Below are positions 31,171-46,100 of a DNA stretch of 64,000 bases, piece by piece. Within the stretch, counting starts at the first letter, position 1, and each line of letters begins with the position of its first letter. Made by a program: the position numbers and the translations under genes. Below the pieces are notes generated by a model, which worked only from the letters and a program-made list of their open reading frames with translations, had not been told where the DNA came from and made no database searches. The DNA is from Crambe crambe (lineage: Eukaryota > Porifera > Demospongiae > Poecilosclerida > Crambeidae), in contig OZ004588.1 in NCBI GenBank assembly GCA_963924555.1, positions 1,240,001 to 1,304,000 of the forward strand, read 5' to 3'.

Positions 31171-34100
31171 CTAGCCTAGATCAGAACGTAAATTACACTA
31201 TGTAGTTTTCTCAAACAATTTTTGCTGCACCTGTTGGCCAGCTCGATCGTGACAGCAGTAACTTCAGCCTCGTGTTGGCATTTCAGTTTGCTTGAAGTTG
31301 CTTCTTCAAACTGTCTCTTCAGCTCATCAAGATTGTCATCCAATTGCTGATAAAAGATATCAAGCTTTGTGTCAGTTACCAGATCAAAAAAAGTGTGAAA
31401 CATTTAAATTCCATATTTTGACTCCATGAAAAATTCTTGCCGTAGGGTATGTGGATGCATGGTGTCTTGTTAGCTATGAACAAGCCTACCTTGACTTTTG
31501 CTATGATCTTTGAAAGTCGATCTTGGGCATTTGCTAAATCGACGTTGGCAGCTTCCAAGGCTCTTCTCTTAGGTTCCACATCACAATACACATGGAAGAA
31601 ACCAATGATATTTACGACCCATGAGCAAAGTCCTACAAGAGAAACAGAATAACATTCTTGAAGTGACATGTTTGTTTCTCTCACCAGCAGCAGCAAAGGA
31701 CTTGTTGCGAACAAAATTAGGGTCAAATTCCCGATTGGCAAGGTAAGGCAAAACTGCTTTCAGAGTCGGTTCTGCTATATTCTCCTTGTCAAAATTTATC
31801 AAGTTCTCAAGAAATTGGTCCACCTTCACAAGAAAAGGGGGAATCTGTGATTAATTAATAATAACAGGTAGCTTCTCTTACTTTCCCCATAACGACTTTA
31901 GAAGCATTCCAGGATCTGTCTTTGGGAATTTTGTTAGGTGGTGCAAGAAGTACCACCACTGCTGCTGTCACATTTGCCACAGCTGCTGGTGGCCTGCCAA
32001 ATGATTTCAACTCTGTCAAATTGGCCTGGGATTATGGAGGAAATCATATAAAAACATTGGCTTGCAAGTTACATGAATACATGAGATGTAAATTAATGGA
32101 ACAAATATTATTTGATTTCAACACCATATAAAACTCTAGATTAAGAGCTTTGCAATGATACCAATAACTCAGTTTTAAATTTTTGCTCCATACTCTCAAG
32201 TAGGTATATACTATCGATCCTACTGGATATGGTCTTCTGTTTAAAGCAGGACACTAACCAGAAGAAGCTTCAGGTTATTAATGGAGCCTGGGGACCCTGT
32301 ACAGGGCTAATATAATTTATGCATGAAGCGCACCTTATTCAGTGTGTTCAGAGCTTCAGCAGCAGCTTTGAGAGCTGGCTCAGCCTTGGCTAAATCTCGC
32401 TCACAGTCCCGCTGTTTCTTTCCCACTTCCTCAGCAATCTTGATCACCTTCTTCTCCTCCTCGTCTGCAACTTCCTTCTCCTGACTCACCTTCTCTTGCT
32501 CAATTCCTACTTTCCTAATCAGAACATCGGCATCGTCGTTCTTCTGTTTCAATTCTACTTCTTGTGAAGCAAGCTTCTCTTTCAAATCATCGACCTTTGA
32601 AATCGAAATCAAAATAACACACACTAGCTATTCATGAAATACAGTATATCACATACCTGTGAAGATGTATTCTTTAATTTCTCCAAACCTCCTTCTAATC
32701 TCTCCATATTGCCGAGCAGTTCAGTGTGTTTCTTTTTGAGCAGATTGCGATACAGATTGATCTGTAAGAAATTAAGAATGAAATAGCAACATGAAAAAAA
32801 AGCTAAATTGAGATATACTAGTTCAAGGAAGCTCTTTGGTGTGGTGTAGTTGTAGCGTCGCTCATTCATCAAGTACTGCTTGCTCATTTCATTCACACTT
32901 GTATGTACAAATGCCATAAACTCACTGATACTTATGGCAACATCAGCCTATGTAGGGAAAAAACAACAACAGTGATATCGCTAAATTTTTTGAGCAAATT
33001 TCTGAGCTCCTTATCACAGTCTATCTACGATCAAAATAATGCAAATTTGATTTTTGTGTATATCCTTATAATTGGGCAAAATAATATATTAAAACATTAC
33101 TGGAATGAGTTCAATTTCGGAGATGAATCTCCTGCTGACAGAGATGAGAGCATCCTGGGGCCAAGGGTGGAACCAATCTATGCTAGTGCAGTTGACGATA
33201 GCTGGGAACTTTCTGCTTCGGATTCTGAGTGTGCTACCAACTGGCGAAAAGCAAAGAACAACCTGGTGTTGAGATATAGAAGTAAATATATATACAATAT
33301 TTGCCATCATTCAATGAGGTAAGTTTCTTATGCATATGGAGTTAATTGCTACAATAGAAAAGAGCTAGCAAAGTTTAATGTAGCTAAGCATCTTACTGCA
33401 GTGGATTTGTACGATAGACTTTGCAGAGCACAGTCAGCCATCAGTTCAAGTTTAGTATGATTATTTGGACAATATCTAATGACCTTGTCACAATAGTTGG
33501 TCTAAAAAACTACTGTTTATTTTATTCTCTGTTAAATGCAACATAAGGAATTACTTTGACATATCTTCGAACTTTTTCAATAAAGTAACTCCAACAATTC
33601 TCCCTTGTGTCTTGAATCCCAGCACCTTTGACCTCATTGCTAATCCCTGATATGATCTCTTCCACTTCATCACCAACAAATAGATCAGGAATCTCTCCAG
33701 AAGCTAGTAGGTCGTTGATTAGGACAAGAAATTTCTCGTCTGGAATTTGAGCATCAGTGAGAAGGAAAACTGTTCCTATGCTTTTTGCTGCTTTTGTGTA
33801 GAGCTGAGCTATATCAGCCTATATAGAATAAAAGGGAAGAATTGTTTTTACTGTAGCACCACTGACAGCATACATATCACAGTCCAAGGTAGAGAAATTG
33901 AATAGTATGATCCCATTTTATAGTTATTCTCAAGCACTCAAGCATTTTTTGAAAAAAATTATCCCAAAGCTTCAGTTATGTATCCTATCTCTACACTAAA
34001 TTTCAGCTCCAAAATGAATCCATGTAATGCTTGATTTTTACCTAGGGGTATCACTATTATTACAACTAGCCTCCACCCGCAGAAAATCTGTGACAATCTT

Positions 34101-37100
34101 ATTTTGCACATGCTATTGGGCTGGTTTTCCTGTGCAATTTCTGGCACCTCGCTTGTTGTCTAGGCTTGCTGCAGTGTATGGCTCTTTGCATTCTTCGCTG
34201 GTGCTCTCCAGCCCCTTGCTTGTTTCTATCTTCACCAGCCTTGCAGTCACAGTAGCATTTACCTTTGAACTGTACTTCTCTCTCTTTTTTCTTTCTCCTC
34301 TCACCTCTTTATTGGATTCTTAGAGCATCAAGATTCATTGTCTAGTCAAGTCCATAGCTAGAAGCTCAAATGCTTGGGTGTATTGAGCCGCAGAGTGGCT
34401 CGATCCGCCCTTCCTTGCCTTGCATGTTGTCGTCATCAGTGACACACATTAGCATCACCAATTGACCTTTGAACCGTGACGGATGTACGTACAAGTATAT
34501 TAATATTATAGGATTACCTTGAGATCAGAGATTGAATACCCTTTACGGAGCTGTATTTGAAATACATCGAGCCCACTGACAAAAGCAGCCAGGCGTGTCA
34601 AACTCTGTTTCCCACTTCCTCCAACACCAACAAGAAGTGCATTTCCACGAGGGGACTCCAAGATACGGTTTATCCGGCACCTAAATCAATCAGACAGTCA
34701 AAAATCAGCCACCAAATATTAACAGGAAGGTTATTAATGGGTACAGGTTTCCTATAAGTAGAACCCCAGACACATTCTGTCCTGAAATAAGGATACCATC
34801 CTAATCAGGACACCTCTCTAATCAGGACACTTTCCTCATGTTCAAAAAGTGTCTATACACTCTACTCTACCATTAGCACATACAATGGATCAATCTGGCA
34901 CAGTTACTTGATTTTAGATCAAAAGTTAAGTCTAAGTTCATATTCTAAGTTCATAAATCATGTCCCTAATTCCTAATAACCTACACATGACGCATGGCAT
35001 CTTCAAATAGAACAAGATTCATGACAGCATTCATCTCATTGTGACCTTCCAGTGCTTCTTCTAACAGCTTGTTCAGGGATGACCATGAGTCAATTGAAAA
35101 ATATTTGGAGTCACCTATTCCATGAGCAAAGTGGCAGTAAATCAGAGGCAAGGAGTGCAGTGTTTCTTCATCCAGATCCTGTACAGGGAATAACAATATA
35201 TGCCAACTAAGTGATGAAATTAATCAAAATTTGGTGGAGATCCAACAATGAATTTCGGTCAGCCATTTCTACCATTTGACCTCTTAGACAACACACTATG
35301 ATTGCATGGCTATATTATATATATCCTTAGTATTACATGTATCACATCAGGGAAAGAACGAACAATGTATCATACTTCAAAATTATCCATGGCAATTTTG
35401 AACTTCAGTTGAGTGAAGGTCTCAATATCTTTCTCCTCAATGAGCTTATCAGCATAAACCCGGCTGGCCTCGTGCATCCAGAGCCGCACAAAGTCCATCT
35501 GGATTTTCATGCACTCTGGAGTGCTAAATAAAAAACCCTGGAATATATTGGAGAGATCCCTCAGGTTGAAGATGTAGTGGAATTTGATGGCAGTTGGCAA
35601 GAAGAGGGCGGTGATTTGCCGGTGGAGCTGAAGAGCTGCAGTGACTATCTTATCAGTGCTTTTCTGAATGATTCCACTGAAGGAATTGGAAGCAATGTGC
35701 TGGGAGAGGATGTTATGGTAGATAGTTTTGAGAGCATCAATACCTACGAATAAGCATAAAAATTATATCCAGTTCCAAAACTGTTGATATAAATCACACT
35801 GCATGGGCAAGACACTCAAAAGAATTATCTAAAATTGGCCATACCTGGAAAACAGACTGCAAAGACACTGAAGTGTCTCTGTAGCCTGGGGTTGATGGTG
35901 AAGCTACCAGCAGTAGGATTCATACAGGCCACATATTGAACATTGTGGATTTCTTTCAGAATCAGCTTTGAACGGTCATACCTGTACATTACAATTGGAA
36001 GATTTTTCTAATTAAAAGGATGCATGCATTACCAGTGTTTATAATCCAGGTGTTGTCTGATCAGAGTATGGGGTTGAACAGTGCCATACGTGTCAACTTC
36101 TGGCATATTCATGTCGTCAATGAAGTAGATGAGTTTTTTGGTACCAGGTGGGCCATAATTGCGACCTAAAATTTATTTTTTTAAATAAAACAGTGAAGAA
36201 TTCACCCCTCAATATGGAAAGGAAAAACAAAACAATAATAAAAAACAAAAACAACAACAACAACAACAAAAAAAAAAGTCATTTCATTGGTGTGTATCGA
36301 TTCCCTTCTTTTGGTTCCAACAAGTTCTCTATAAACCCACACTCATTTATTGCTGCAAGATTATTAAATTTACCAGCTTTTTTCTCGAGAGGTTTTTCCA
36401 TGACTCCCTGAAGCATGAGAGATGTGGTATAGTGGTTGAAAGGGATTGTTGTGATCATTGAGGTCTCCTTTGAACTCTGCAGTAAGTCATTGACTAGCAC
36501 GGTCTTGCCACACCCAGCTCCTCCCACTAGCATGACTGGACGGCTATTGGACATCAATAGATAAATGAAGTATCGTAGACGTACAGTCTCTGCTGTGTGG
36601 ACCAGAACAGCCTACACAAATTGATGTATTATATAAAAAAGGATTAATTTATATAATCATTAGAGCAGGGCATTGTTGGACAAGCCTGATTTAGAAGGCA
36701 TGCACAGTTTGTAGCCATGCCCTGTCTTTTGCTCTTATTTAACGCTTAATCCTGACACATTCTTCCTTTTTTGAGCCAGCTGTCTCATCAGCACAATCTA
36801 GGATCTTGAACATACCAAATGCAAAGGCATGCATGTTACTGATGGTCATAGCAAAAACACACAAACCAGTAGAATAATATCATGCATTTTCTCCTGCTGA
36901 TACACCACATTAAAAGATGTAGCCGGTACTTATCATTATATTGATCATGTCATGAGATTAGCTGTATATACCTGAAGGGGAATATCTGGGTCCAGCTCAA
37001 AGGAAGGCACTTTGTCTGTCCAAGAAATCCATTTCTTGGAGTCATCACACAAGCAATAGTCAAATACAGTTCCCTGTATATACAATTGGGAGAACACTCC

Positions 37101-40100
37101 AGGTATTATCAATCATGAAGGAGGTATATTGTTTGAGTAACTGACCTGGGAAGGAAATTTCACAACTCTGAATTCTGACACCCACCATTTGGAGAATTGA
37201 ATACGGTAGTCAGCGAGCTGCATACATTAAAAAGAAGGAATCATGCTTCATAATATGTACCTCTACAGTGGAACCCTTGATGCTATGTCATGGCTTTCAT
37301 TGTAAGTATTAGTCTAATTTTCAAAAACCACATTATTCTCTAAAATCTCAAGTAGATTATTCACCTGATCTTGGAACATTGGACCACCAAAGGCCCAGAC
37401 AGCTGCAAAAACAAAATACAGTTCATATACATCCTTGGCAGTGTCTGGGGGTGTATTTTTAGGAGTGAGCAGAGCCTCCAGTAGGTAGCAGAGTGTCTGG
37501 ATCATGCTGATGTCGGTGATCGGTGTTACTTTCTTGAACCTGACACGGAGAGTTTCAAGACAGGTGGGTACATAACGATCGAAGAGTATCGTCAAGTTGG
37601 CCCTTTCGGACTGAACTTCACGTGAGTCAATCCAACTCTGAACATACCTAGAAAGAAAAAAAATTAAGAATTTACATCAAGCATTTTTACAGCATTAGCT
37701 ACTATATAGACATGATCGAAACCAAGAGGCCAGGCTACTGCTGTAACTGAAATAGTATGCCTGCTTATGAGGAGAGTATAGCATGAAATTGTCATGGAGT
37801 AAAATCTAGTCAAAAAAAGTGCAAAGTGCATTATAAATTTGCCACATCATTGTGGCGGTGATGAAAAAAATTCCAAGCATAATAATTTTGATATTAGCGG
37901 CGTACGGGTTCCATCCCAGGTCCGAGGGGTTAGCGAATAGGATGCCTGCTCTGGAGACAGTGGCGGGTGTGGCAGCTTTCAGGTGACCAATCTCGAACAT
38001 GAGCCTCATGGAAGGAGTGAGAGGCACACGCTCATTGCTGGCCAAAGTCAGCACCTGCAGCAAAAGGGACAGAATAGATCTATATTATGGCAGATTTTGC
38101 CTCTTTGAAAATGCCTAGTTGGGATTGATCGAAGCAAACCTTGTTATCATCCATGACAGTATTGAGTGACTCAATCCACATGGGGTCAATGTCTCCATCC
38201 AGTACAATCCATTTGGGATTGTCAGACTCCACATTAGCCATGTCACGCATTATATTGGAAAATAAACCTTTAAAAAAATATATATATTATAATAATGCAT
38301 TTATATGGATATTTACATGTCCTTTACATGTCATTTACATGTCACATTACATGCAATCAATTGATTAAAATCAAGCTCACCATCCTTCCACTCTCTGGTT
38401 GTTGGATTGATGTGACCAAATAACTCATCGTTGGTGACGGCTTTGGGATTCAAGTCTTGCCACATTGGTTTCCTCTTCATGTTTTGATAAGTCTTATACA
38501 AAGAGAGAAGAATCTTTGTCTTTCCTAAAAGCAGTACAGAAAAAAAAAGTTATTCAATTTTGGTGGGGGCTTTTCCTCTTCACTTTTACCTGTGCCTGCA
38601 TTCCCGATGACAAAAATGGAATGTCTCACATGAAGCAACTCTTCAAGCTGAACTACTTTCATCACAAAATTATCCTCAGGCTGTAACCCCAATTCCTGAT
38701 ACATATTTTTAAAAGAAATATTATAATCTAAACAAACAATAACAATAACAACAACAAAAACAACAACATACCAATACAGATTTCTTGACCATAGCTTCGA
38801 ACTCCATGTTCCTTTTTCTTGGGACACTGAGAGCTGGAAATAAGTCTCCAATAAGACCCATGAAGATCAAAACGTCATCAGTGACAATTTTAGGAGTGTT
38901 GAAATCTCTGAGAGCTCGCATAAGGACCTGATCCTCCGGTCTTCCCTTGTCACTTCGTTTCAAAGTTCCTGCCACGACTAGCACAGACTTGATGGCTCTT
39001 AGCCCCCAGTCATAGTGGTCTTGTTTGGACAGGAGTTCCTTGCACAGGGTGTACAGGGTGAGGAACTTGCGTGCAAGGATGCGGGCATCTATGAAACCCT
39101 CAGCCACCAACATGATCTCGGCAATCAACTCAAAATCAGGCACCACCATAGCACATGGCCTGCAAGAATTTAAAACTTAATCATAGTATGCTACAGATTC
39201 TTATAAACTTTTTTGATCACTTCTGAATTTGTTCTGGATGTACCAACTGCTCAATACAGTATATTCTTACCAACTACTATAGAAAAAGATAGCTATTTTT
39301 ATTCTAGACGTACCAACTGCTCAATACAGTTAACCTATGCACCGTATATTCTTATGGTCACTTACTTATAATATGCTACTACTTACCTGAAAAGAGCTTT
39401 GAGGTTTTCTGGTAGTTCAGTCCTACCAGCATATCCAGGGTTCATGGTGATGAAAAGTCCAACTGTTGGTATCAGTTTTATCTCAACTGATTGGAACATA
39501 AATTTTTGCTTCTTATCCCTAATAGCATCCTGAATACACTTCACCTGAACACAAAAATCAATATTAGCCAATGATTTTAGCAACAAAAATTAACATATCA
39601 ACTATTGACAACATACCTGAACTGCTACAACAGATAGAACTTCTACAGATATCCGGTTGAACTCATCAAAGCAACCCCAGGCTCCAGTTTGAGCCAAACC
39701 TTTCAAAATACTTCCAAAGGACTGAGAATTAAAAACAGATCAACTTGGACGTCATTTGTAATTGATGATATATTTTACCTTGTAGTCCATTTGTTCAGAG
39801 CAATTGAATACATAGACCATTATTCCCAAGGCTCTACCCAAGTCCTTGGTAGTCTCGGTTTTGCCAGTCCCAGCTGGGCCAGCTGGAGCCCCACTCATGG
39901 TCAGGTGGAGGGACTGGGTCAATGTGATATAGCACCTGCATATAATGTACTGTAACTACTTGGTGGTTCTAATAGAGAAGTGGTCTAGGAAAGTTGAAAT
40001 AGCTGGAATAGGTGCTGTTGGAAAATGGTGGAGTGCCCTTAATAGAGAGGTGGTCTGACGTTAAAAAAATCCCCCAAAGGATTCACCTTACGTATATGTA

Positions 40101-43100
40101 ACCTTCTAGGATTGATAACCCCTCTAGATGCATGTAATGATTCATGGTAAGAGCTAGAGCTTGCCTGTCAGTGAGTGGTGTGATGACAAGCCTGCCTGTG
40201 TTCCCAAGGTACTCATACGAATACTTGAACTGTGCATCACAGATGTTAGCAAAACAGTGATCCTCGACATCATCCCACCTTGAAAAGATCAATGAATCAC
40301 ATAAATCTTCACTGCTATATAGTAATTGAGTATAGCCTAATTAGAGGGGTGACCTCAATTTAAAGGTTAGGAAAATCACAGGAGTATTAAGTATATCGGT
40401 ATACTGAGAAGTAATGATATATTTAATTAGAGGAGCAACCCCACTTTGTACATTATTATATATACCTGTGCCTGAGTTGGGAGAGCCAAAGGAAGGCTTG
40501 TGCATTTTCCACTTTATGGTGGATAATTTTATGGACTACGTCTCTGGCATGTACGTCAATTGTGCAAATGGTCATGATCTTCTGACGATCTCCAACAGTC
40601 AATTCACCCAGCAAATGAGTTATAAGTGTATTCAACTGAGATACCTGAATTATATGTATAAAATGCAAGCTAATTTCCATAACACAGCATGTGAAACTTG
40701 TACAGCCAGCCACATGCATACTATTGCCTCTTTCAAAATACACACTATACTAGTCTCGTACCCAGGCTCTAAAACACACACCTGCTTCTTATAGTAATCT
40801 CTGAGAGCATTTTCATAACCCTCTTCTAGACGTGCGAAGGCTATATTGACTTCTGTGGTCCACCAGATTTGTGTTCCAATCAGAGCAACCTACATAATAA
40901 ATTGACATCAGTACATAAAGAGGAACCATGTACGAGTAATTTAGAGTACCTGTGCAGGAGGTTCAAAAAGCCACTGGTCTCGTGGTTTTTCCTCATAACT
41001 GATAACAGCTTCAGTCATTTCATGCCGAATGGTAGACTGCATCGTATCAAGTAGCCGGTTTAGCCACACCTCAACCTATTTTAAATTTTAAAATCATTCA
41101 TTTCCATGTAGTATCCTATAACTAGAAAATTCTTTTTTTCCTTGATGAATTTCTCAAACTTTTGTCATGTGTTCTACAATGGTTTAATCATGTTATCAGG
41201 CTAAAGTGGCCAATGACTTCTATGTATGAGACTGTTACTGTGTCACTATTAGATATATCTGACCTGTCCAACACATTCACAGGGTTTATCAAAGTCCACA
41301 TACTCCCCATCCTTGCTGTACATCCCAATGGCATTCTTGGTGGGTTCCCCTTCACTATCCATCTCAAATTTAAGCTGGCAAATGCTGTCAAACAACTTGG
41401 CAAGATGGCGAGCCACCTAAAAATATATATAAAGGGGAATTATACTTCAGTTGATAAATAAATAAATAAATAAATAATAAACTTGCCTCAGTTGGTTCAT
41501 TGCCTTTGGATAATATGGTTAAGAGATCGGCTGAAGACACAAAGTAGAATCGTGGGAAAGACAATCTCTTTGTTTCCAAGTATTCAGCAAGAGCTTTCTC
41601 ACAAACTGATAAACTGAAAACATGTGGTACAAGTCCTCTAGCTATTAATTCAATGATGATTAATGGGAATTTCCTCACCGTTTCTGTAAACCCTCTAACT
41701 GGACATAGAGGCCAGGTCTATTGCATGACTTCACTACATTTGATGTATGCTCAGCATCTTTCATCAATTCCTAAAATGTAATGAAATTGAGCTAGAATGC
41801 AACATGCACTATATCTATATGTACATGCATGTGCAGGATACATGCAGCACACTAAATTTGGGCATGCAATCCTGTATTGCATGTGCAGAATAAATGTGCA
41901 ACATAAAACCTGTTCATATTTGTACTCTATCTTAAATTTTGCATATAAATACCTTGAAATCACTATCAATGCTATCAAATTTCTTGGAATAGTCAGGCAA
42001 CTGTGCTCTGATATCTTCAGACCCAATGAAAATGGACTCCAAGTGAGACCAAGTTCTCTGAACCTCAAACCAGATGGTGATGACTGCATCAGATATTGAC
42101 AGCAGTTTCTGCCACTCAGAAACCTGCTCCAAAAAGTGGCCCACGAATTTGGACGTCATCATATTTTGTAGTTGGACCTGGACAAAAAAAATGTCAGTAG
42201 ATGCACAGCTGCAGTAACAAAGTACAGAAGGCTGCTCAGTTGCCATACAAGATAAATTGTATGCACGTGCAGAAGTAAGTGATCACAGAAACATGATAAG
42301 CTGCATTGCCATGCGTACATCAATAACAACAACAACAACTACTACAATGATAACAACAGTAACAATGTTGCCAATGGCAACAACAACAACAACTACTACT
42401 ACAATGATAACAACAGTAACAATGTTGCCAATGGCAACAACAACAACAACTACTACTACTACTACAATGATAACAACAGTAACAATGTTGCCAATGGCAA
42501 CAACAACAACAACAAATCTGTAGTGTCAGCTCATTTTTTACATACTTGATTATCCTCCAAGGTCTCAATCAGTTCGTCACTTGCATGGATTGTCTTGATA
42601 CCAGTGCGCTGATGAACCTCGTGATCAAACTCCATCTGGGACCAAGTTGCATCCAATTCCTGAGAAAATAGTTAATGTATAGGGAATTTCATGTCATGGA
42701 GAAGCAAAGGAAAGGAAAGGAAAAATAGTCAAAAATGAAGTAGAAAGTTCCGCATTGCATACCTTGAGAGTTTTTTCCATGTTGAGTTCTTTAGTGGCTT
42801 TATCCACAATGGTACGAACTTCATCCTCAAACTTGTGAAGGTTAAGGCTCAGGAGGTCGGAAAGATTTGTTTCATCAGACATCACAAATTTGACCTACAC
42901 ATTGATAAGATTGAGGGTGTTAAAAATGGTGAAGTCTGATTTTGTGTTGATATTGCATGGTGAATACATGTACCATACCTGTGTAGCCCGCATGAGCTGT
43001 TCCCAGTGACGATCTCGGATGGAAGGGTTCTGTAATTCCCCCACAGCACGTAGGGATGTCATCATATTCTTCACAAGAGCATCCAAACCATTGAAAGCAT

Positions 43101-46100
43101 CCCATGCTCTCATCTCTTTGTCCAATGAGCGGATATCCTGGAACAGTGTTAATATGATCATACTGGAGAGGGGTGGTCTCATTATAGGGTGATCTAATGA
43201 GATAGGCTTCACTGTAGATAGAATAGGTGCTGTTGGGACAGTCTTAATAGAAAGGTGGTCTCCAGTTACAGTAAATAGACTACCTGTAATCTCTATCAAG
43301 GCCACTCCACTGGTCCATTAATCAAGTAGTACCTTGGCAAACTTTTTGCAACTTGCTTCCATCAGGTCCACATTGATATCATTCCAGAGTGTGGTATTCC
43401 AATCTTTGAAGCTGCTCTTCACCAATTCAGTCATATCCCATATACTCTTTAGCATTACCACCTCCCTATATTATTATACATTATGAAGAACCATATAACA
43501 ACAACTATGACAACAATAATAACAACAACAGCATAAACAACAACTACTACTACAAAGAATTATGAGCTTACTTTCTACAAGTCGTCAACTGCTTATAATC
43601 TGGTACATTGACCTCAAAGAGATCAGCTGATTCATAGAGTTTGTGCATTTCAGTTTCCATCTCTCTAACAGAAAGATTTTGCTAGAAAAAAAATAAAGAA
43701 ATTAATAAGAATACTCTATTACACACACTATTACTTACTTCATCCAATTGGGAATAAACATTTTTTGAATCAAAGCTAAATGGAGCTTTTTTATGAAACT
43801 CTTCCCGAAACTTGTGTTGTTTTGTATCGAATTTGGCCAGCTTCTTTCTAATGACTGCGACTTCAACAGCTTGCAAAGGTGCCACAGCCTGCTTCACCAG
43901 CACAGCCTGCTTCTTCAAGTGATTCCACATCTCAGGGAGTTCCTATGATGTAAAGCAATTATAGTGCACTTCTAAATCAAACTCTTATTCGCCCCCAAGC
44001 AACCCACCCCACTTAATCTAATCACCCTTCTCTTGCAGAATTCTGTAACCAATCTAACCTGTAATTGTTGATAGACTTCATCTGGTAATTCCTGTCCATA
44101 ACTCTTCAGTAATTCGATGGTCTCATGAAGTGGCTCGAACAAGTTATCAGTTGCCACTTGTTTTTCTTTCACAGCTAACAAATGCCCCATCATCTAAAAA
44201 AAAATTTATAACTATAAATCTTTATGCCGCTATAATTTTAATATATTTTTATACCTTCACCAGTCCATCATAATCTCCTTCAACTGCTGGATTTGCCAGT
44301 CCACTTGATGCCACTTTGATGAACTCAGTCAAATCATTAACACTGGAGAAATTGCAAATAAAATTCAAACCAGCCATTGTAGAAGCTTAAAATACTTTAC
44401 TCTCAAAGGTACAAAATAATATGATTTCAGTGCTCTTTCTATCACTGCAAATATTACAGTTTCACTGACCTTGTGGTTACATGACGTATGAGGTGCTGTT
44501 TGAACATGAAGCTCCATCGTTTGATGATATTAAGGAGTGCTTGTTTGAAAGGTCGGGAATCCACTGAAAACCATGTGCCAAAAACAGCAGTAGTCTACAA
44601 TAAAAGACAATAGCATTATAATACGTGACAAATAAGGTTTGCTTTCTTACTTCGAATCTTTCCACTTCCTCATAGATTTTTTCGTAATTGTCAACTTGTT
44701 CTCTGAACTGGTCCAATGTGGGAGGATTCAATAACACCCCTTCTTCCCCAGCAGTTTCTATCTCCTCAGCTGTCAGCACATGCCCATACAGCAGGAACTG
44801 GTTCAAAAACTCCTGCTGATCATCCACCCATAGATATGAGTAGGCCTCAAATGTGTTCCGATATTCTATGGCCTACAGTTAGAGTAGAAACAATACCGGA
44901 GTCTATCACAATATCTAGCTAGCTAACTCAGAAAATATGTAATGGACAGACATGCAAACAGACAGACCTAGCCCTAGATAGACTGACAGACAGACAGACA
45001 GATAGAGGTATTCTATCACAGAGTACTCTAACTTACCTGCTCAATGACTGCGCTGACTCTCTGGAGAATCTCATCCCTGATGTCAGAGAGATCACAAATT
45101 TCCTCCACCTCAGAGAGATAGTTGGGTTGGCGGATGTTGGCAGCCACACGAGGCATTAGGGTGGCAAATTTGAACATATCACCCAGAAGGTTTTCAATCA
45201 GTGCATAGAACCCATTAGGATCATCCTAGATGGACATAATAATGGTTATTATAACGAAGGGGCTCCAAGAAAATTTTGTGGTCTCTTGTTATATGTAACT
45301 CAAGCTAGCGTCAAATCTGACCTGTTCTAGAGATGGCACAAAGACAGTATCAGGTGCTTGGAGCTCCAGCTTGCATTCCAAAAGAGGTGGAGTATCAGGG
45401 TCCTTCTCTGTATTAGATAGGAAGTAGGTAAGAGAGCAATGGACAGTGTTGTAGAATCCATCCAGGACAGCTTCATCCAGATACTCAATGTAGCTCTTCC
45501 ACATGGCAGAATCAGCTTCAGCCTATGAACAGAGACACACCCACTCTTAAATACAATAGAACTCATCAATGTAACAATGCAAACATTTATTATTTATTTA
45601 TTTACCCTGAAATGAAGACACCTCTCTATCAGGACAAGTCTCAAAAGTGTGAGGTCCACTATATATTTATTGATGTACTGTACGTACCTTAAAAAGTGTT
45701 AAGTTTTCCTTGACTAGAGCATGGATTTTCTCCCCAGATTCCCTGACTTGACGATAATGAACGTCAACTTGATGTGCACGATCCTAAAAATTAGAAGAGT
45801 ATAGCAAAACAATAAGAAATGTCCTGGCATTTTTCCATTTCGCATTTGACAAGACATATAAATATGAATTCTGGTTGTACTTTAAGCTTTATAATAAGAA
45901 AAATTAATTTACTGTTAGTACATAACAAGCAATAGTATACAATAAAGGGTAAGATCACACTTTACATACCTCGAGATTGAGAAAGGTATTGTTCTTATCT
46001 TCCTTGCGGCGGTAAAGAGGATACTTGCTCCACTCAGTCATCAGTTTGTGCATGGACTCAACGTTAGATTTAGCAAGCCTTACCCTCTCCTCAAGGTCAC

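Noticed and set aside
33410-33520. Minus-strand frame beginning [14 protein letters not shown] as an extra dynein exon
   Set aside because: It has splice-like ends but does not match the heavy chain between the exons at 33.56-33.82 kb and 33.1-33.3 kb, which join well without it.
34027-34323. Hydrophobic plus-strand frame in a dynein intron
   Set aside because: Leu/Ser-rich translation of pyrimidine-rich intron; an equally long minus frame overlaps it; no family features.
42257-42523. Thr-rich and Cys-rich frames over a trinucleotide-rich repeat
   Set aside because: Simple translations of CAA/CTA repeats in an intron.
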